This document shows, one piece after another, positions 4,643-5,665 of a stretch of 5,665 nt of DNA (position 1 is its first letter; each line of letters opens with the position of its first letter). The DNA lies in NCBI GenBank assembly GCA_003476595.1, contig DMTU01000013.1, positions 23,321-28,985 on the forward strand, in the 5' to 3' direction. This DNA comes from Acidimicrobiaceae bacterium. GTDB lineage: Bacteria > Actinomycetota > Acidimicrobiia > Acidimicrobiales > Salinilacustritrichaceae. The translations under genes and the position numbers were made by a program. The notes under the pieces were generated by a model that had not been told where the DNA came from, made no database searches, and was given only the letters and a program-made list of their open reading frames with translations.

Positions 4643-5665
4643 ACTGGGCCCTCGCCGGTGCGGGGTGGATCAGCGCGATCCACGGCCTCGCGATCCGGTC
4701 CCTCCCCGGTTCCCGGGTCGTCGCGGTCGCCTCGCGCACCGACGCGTCGGCGGCACGGCGGATCGCCGAGACGGGCGGCCGCACCGTGCCCTACGAGGAG
4801 CTGCCCGCCGGCGCCGACATCGTGGTGGTCGCCACACCTCCGTCCCGCCACGCCACCGATGCGCTGCGGGCCATGGCCGGGGGTGCCGCGGTGCTGGTCG
4901 AGAAGCCGCTGTGCACCACCCTCGCCGACGCCGACCGGCTGGTCCGGGTCGTGGAGGCCGGTGGGCTGCTCACCTACGCCGAGAACCTCCTGTTCGCCGA
5001 TGCGACCGCCGCCGCGCTCACCGAAGTCGCGGGTCTCGGCCCGCTCCGCCACCTGTCCGCCCGGGCGCTCCAGCCCCGACCGACGTGGGGGGACTTCACC
5101 CGCCGCCACTGGGGTGGCGGCGCGCTGTTCGACCTGGGGGTCCACCCGCTCGCCCTGGTCGTCCGGGCCGCGCGGGCGACACCGGTCGCGGTGTCGGCCC
5201 GGTTCGACGCCAGCCCGGACATCGAGGTCGAGGACCACGCCCAGGTGTCCCTGCGCTTCGACTCCGGCCTCGTGGCCGAGGTCGAGGTGTCGTGGCGGAG
5301 CCCGACGGGCGTCTGGGACCTGCAGGCGGCATCCGACACCGGCGCGGTCCGCTTCGAGCTCCTCCCCGACGTTGCCCTCGAGCGCAACGGGGAGCCCGTC
5401 CCGCTGCCGCCGGTCCCCCAGCGCGCGCCCGACGACCCGGCCCCTCCCCAGCTGGACCGCTACGGCTACGTCGAGCAGCTCCGGGACACCGAGGCGTCGA
5501 CACGGGCGGGCCGGGCATCGACGGTGAGCGACGTGCACCTCGGCCGCGACCTGCTCGAGATCGTGTGCGCCGCCTCGGAGTCGGCGCGGACCGGCGACGA
5601 GGTCGCGCTGCCGTGGGACGGGCCTCGCGACCGCACGCCGATCGACCTGTGGCGGCCGGCCCCCT
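4636..5665 (+). CDS. Gfo/Idh/MocA family NAD(P)-dependent oxidoreductase, 3' end outside window
   Basis: 343 codons are visible with no stop, and the family is usually about 330-400 residues, so little is missing. The N-terminal Rossmann fold opens with LAGAGWIS at residues 6-13 (GxGxx nucleotide-binding turn) and follows with VVAVASRT at 28-35. VVVATPPSRHATDA at 63-76 and the signature EKPL at 89-92 (Lys90 the usual catalytic or cofactor-contacting Lys) are typical. The C-terminal substrate domain contains GGGALFDLGVHPL at 160-172, with Asp166 and His170 of the DxGxH active-site motif. Such enzymes oxidise or reduce sugar, inositol or related hydroxyl groups; the substrate cannot be told from this sequence. 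No signal peptide or membrane segment, so cytoplasmic. ATG 4636 is chosen because it starts right at the first Rossmann strand; an in-frame GTG at 4597 would add 13 residues lacking family resemblance. Divergent from the PBP operon. Confidence 0.92.
   Translation, partial: MTDWALAGAGWISAIHGLAIRSLPGSRVVAVASRTDASAARRIAETGGRTVPYEELPAGADIVVVATPPSRHATDALRAMAGGAAVLVEKPLCTTLADADRLVRVVEAGGLLTYAENLLFADATAAALTEVAGLGPLRHLSARALQPRPTWGDFTRRHWGGGALFDLGVHPLALVVRAARATPVAVSARFDASPDIEVEDHAQVSLRFDSGLVAEVEVSWRSPTGVWDLQAASDTGAVRFELLPDVALERNGEPVPLPPVPQRAPDDPAPPQLDRYGYVEQLRDTEASTRAGRASTVSDVHLGRDLLEIVCAASESARTGDEVALPWDGPRDRTPIDLWRPAP

Noticed and set aside
4658..5527. A 289-codon plus-strand frame overlapping the oxidoreductase
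   Set aside because: It is a shifted-frame shadow of the Gfo/Idh/MocA gene, with Ser/Arg/Pro-rich composition and no domain.
1615..5538. A 1307-codon open frame on the minus strand
   Set aside because: Only its last 237 codons are the zinc-ribbon protein. The rest runs out of frame through the PBP and antisense to the oxidoreductase, with Arg/Pro/Gly-rich composition typical of wrong frames in high-GC DNA. It is not a fusion protein.

Overview
The window looks like chromosome from a high-GC actinobacterium. By eye the GC content is about 70 %, GTG starts are common, third codon positions are almost all G or C, and reading frames overlap tightly. A Thr/Pro-rich lipoprotein and a class A penicillin-binding protein with a low-complexity C-terminal tail sit next to a CT398/Rv2229c-type zinc-ribbon protein. 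That combination would suit Actinomycetota, perhaps an Acidimicrobiia-like lineage. The lineage is an inference from protein style, not from a marker gene. I see no mobile element, CRISPR array, tRNA or rRNA.

Layout. Five genes run on the minus strand, in transcription order from right to left: a bifunctional class A penicillin-binding protein (4565 to 2325); a coiled-coil C4 zinc-ribbon protein (2328 to 1615, ATGA overlap with the PBP); a small polytopic membrane protein (1601 to 1101); a histidine-phosphatase-family enzyme (1107 to 523, 7-nt overlap); and the N-terminal part of a lipoprotein with the start of an M15-type D,D-carboxypeptidase domain (501 down to the left edge, incomplete). 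Gaps are -4, 13, -7 and 21 nt, so this is very probably one operon. On the plus strand, divergent from the PBP, a Gfo/Idh/MocA-family NAD(P)-dependent oxidoreductase starts at 4636 and runs off the right edge. The divergent intergenic region (about 4566-4635) holds a candidate -10 box, a possible six-codon leader ORF and a short direct repeat; a second candidate -10 lies just inside the PBP reading frame.

How the genes fit together. The first and last genes of the operon concern peptidoglycan: polymerisation and cross-linking by the PBP, and probable stem-peptide trimming by the M15 lipoprotein. The middle genes resemble the conserved Rv2229c/Rv2228c neighbourhood of mycobacteria (zinc-ribbon protein next to a phosphatase), here without an RNase H domain and with a membrane protein between them. 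Most of the window is ordinary, well-packed housekeeping sequence. The points most worth a second look are the start region of the oxidoreductase, TANNNT hexamers close upstream of three starts that are not tightly coupled, and a lone cysteine pair near the PBP active site. I found no convincing new multi-gene system.
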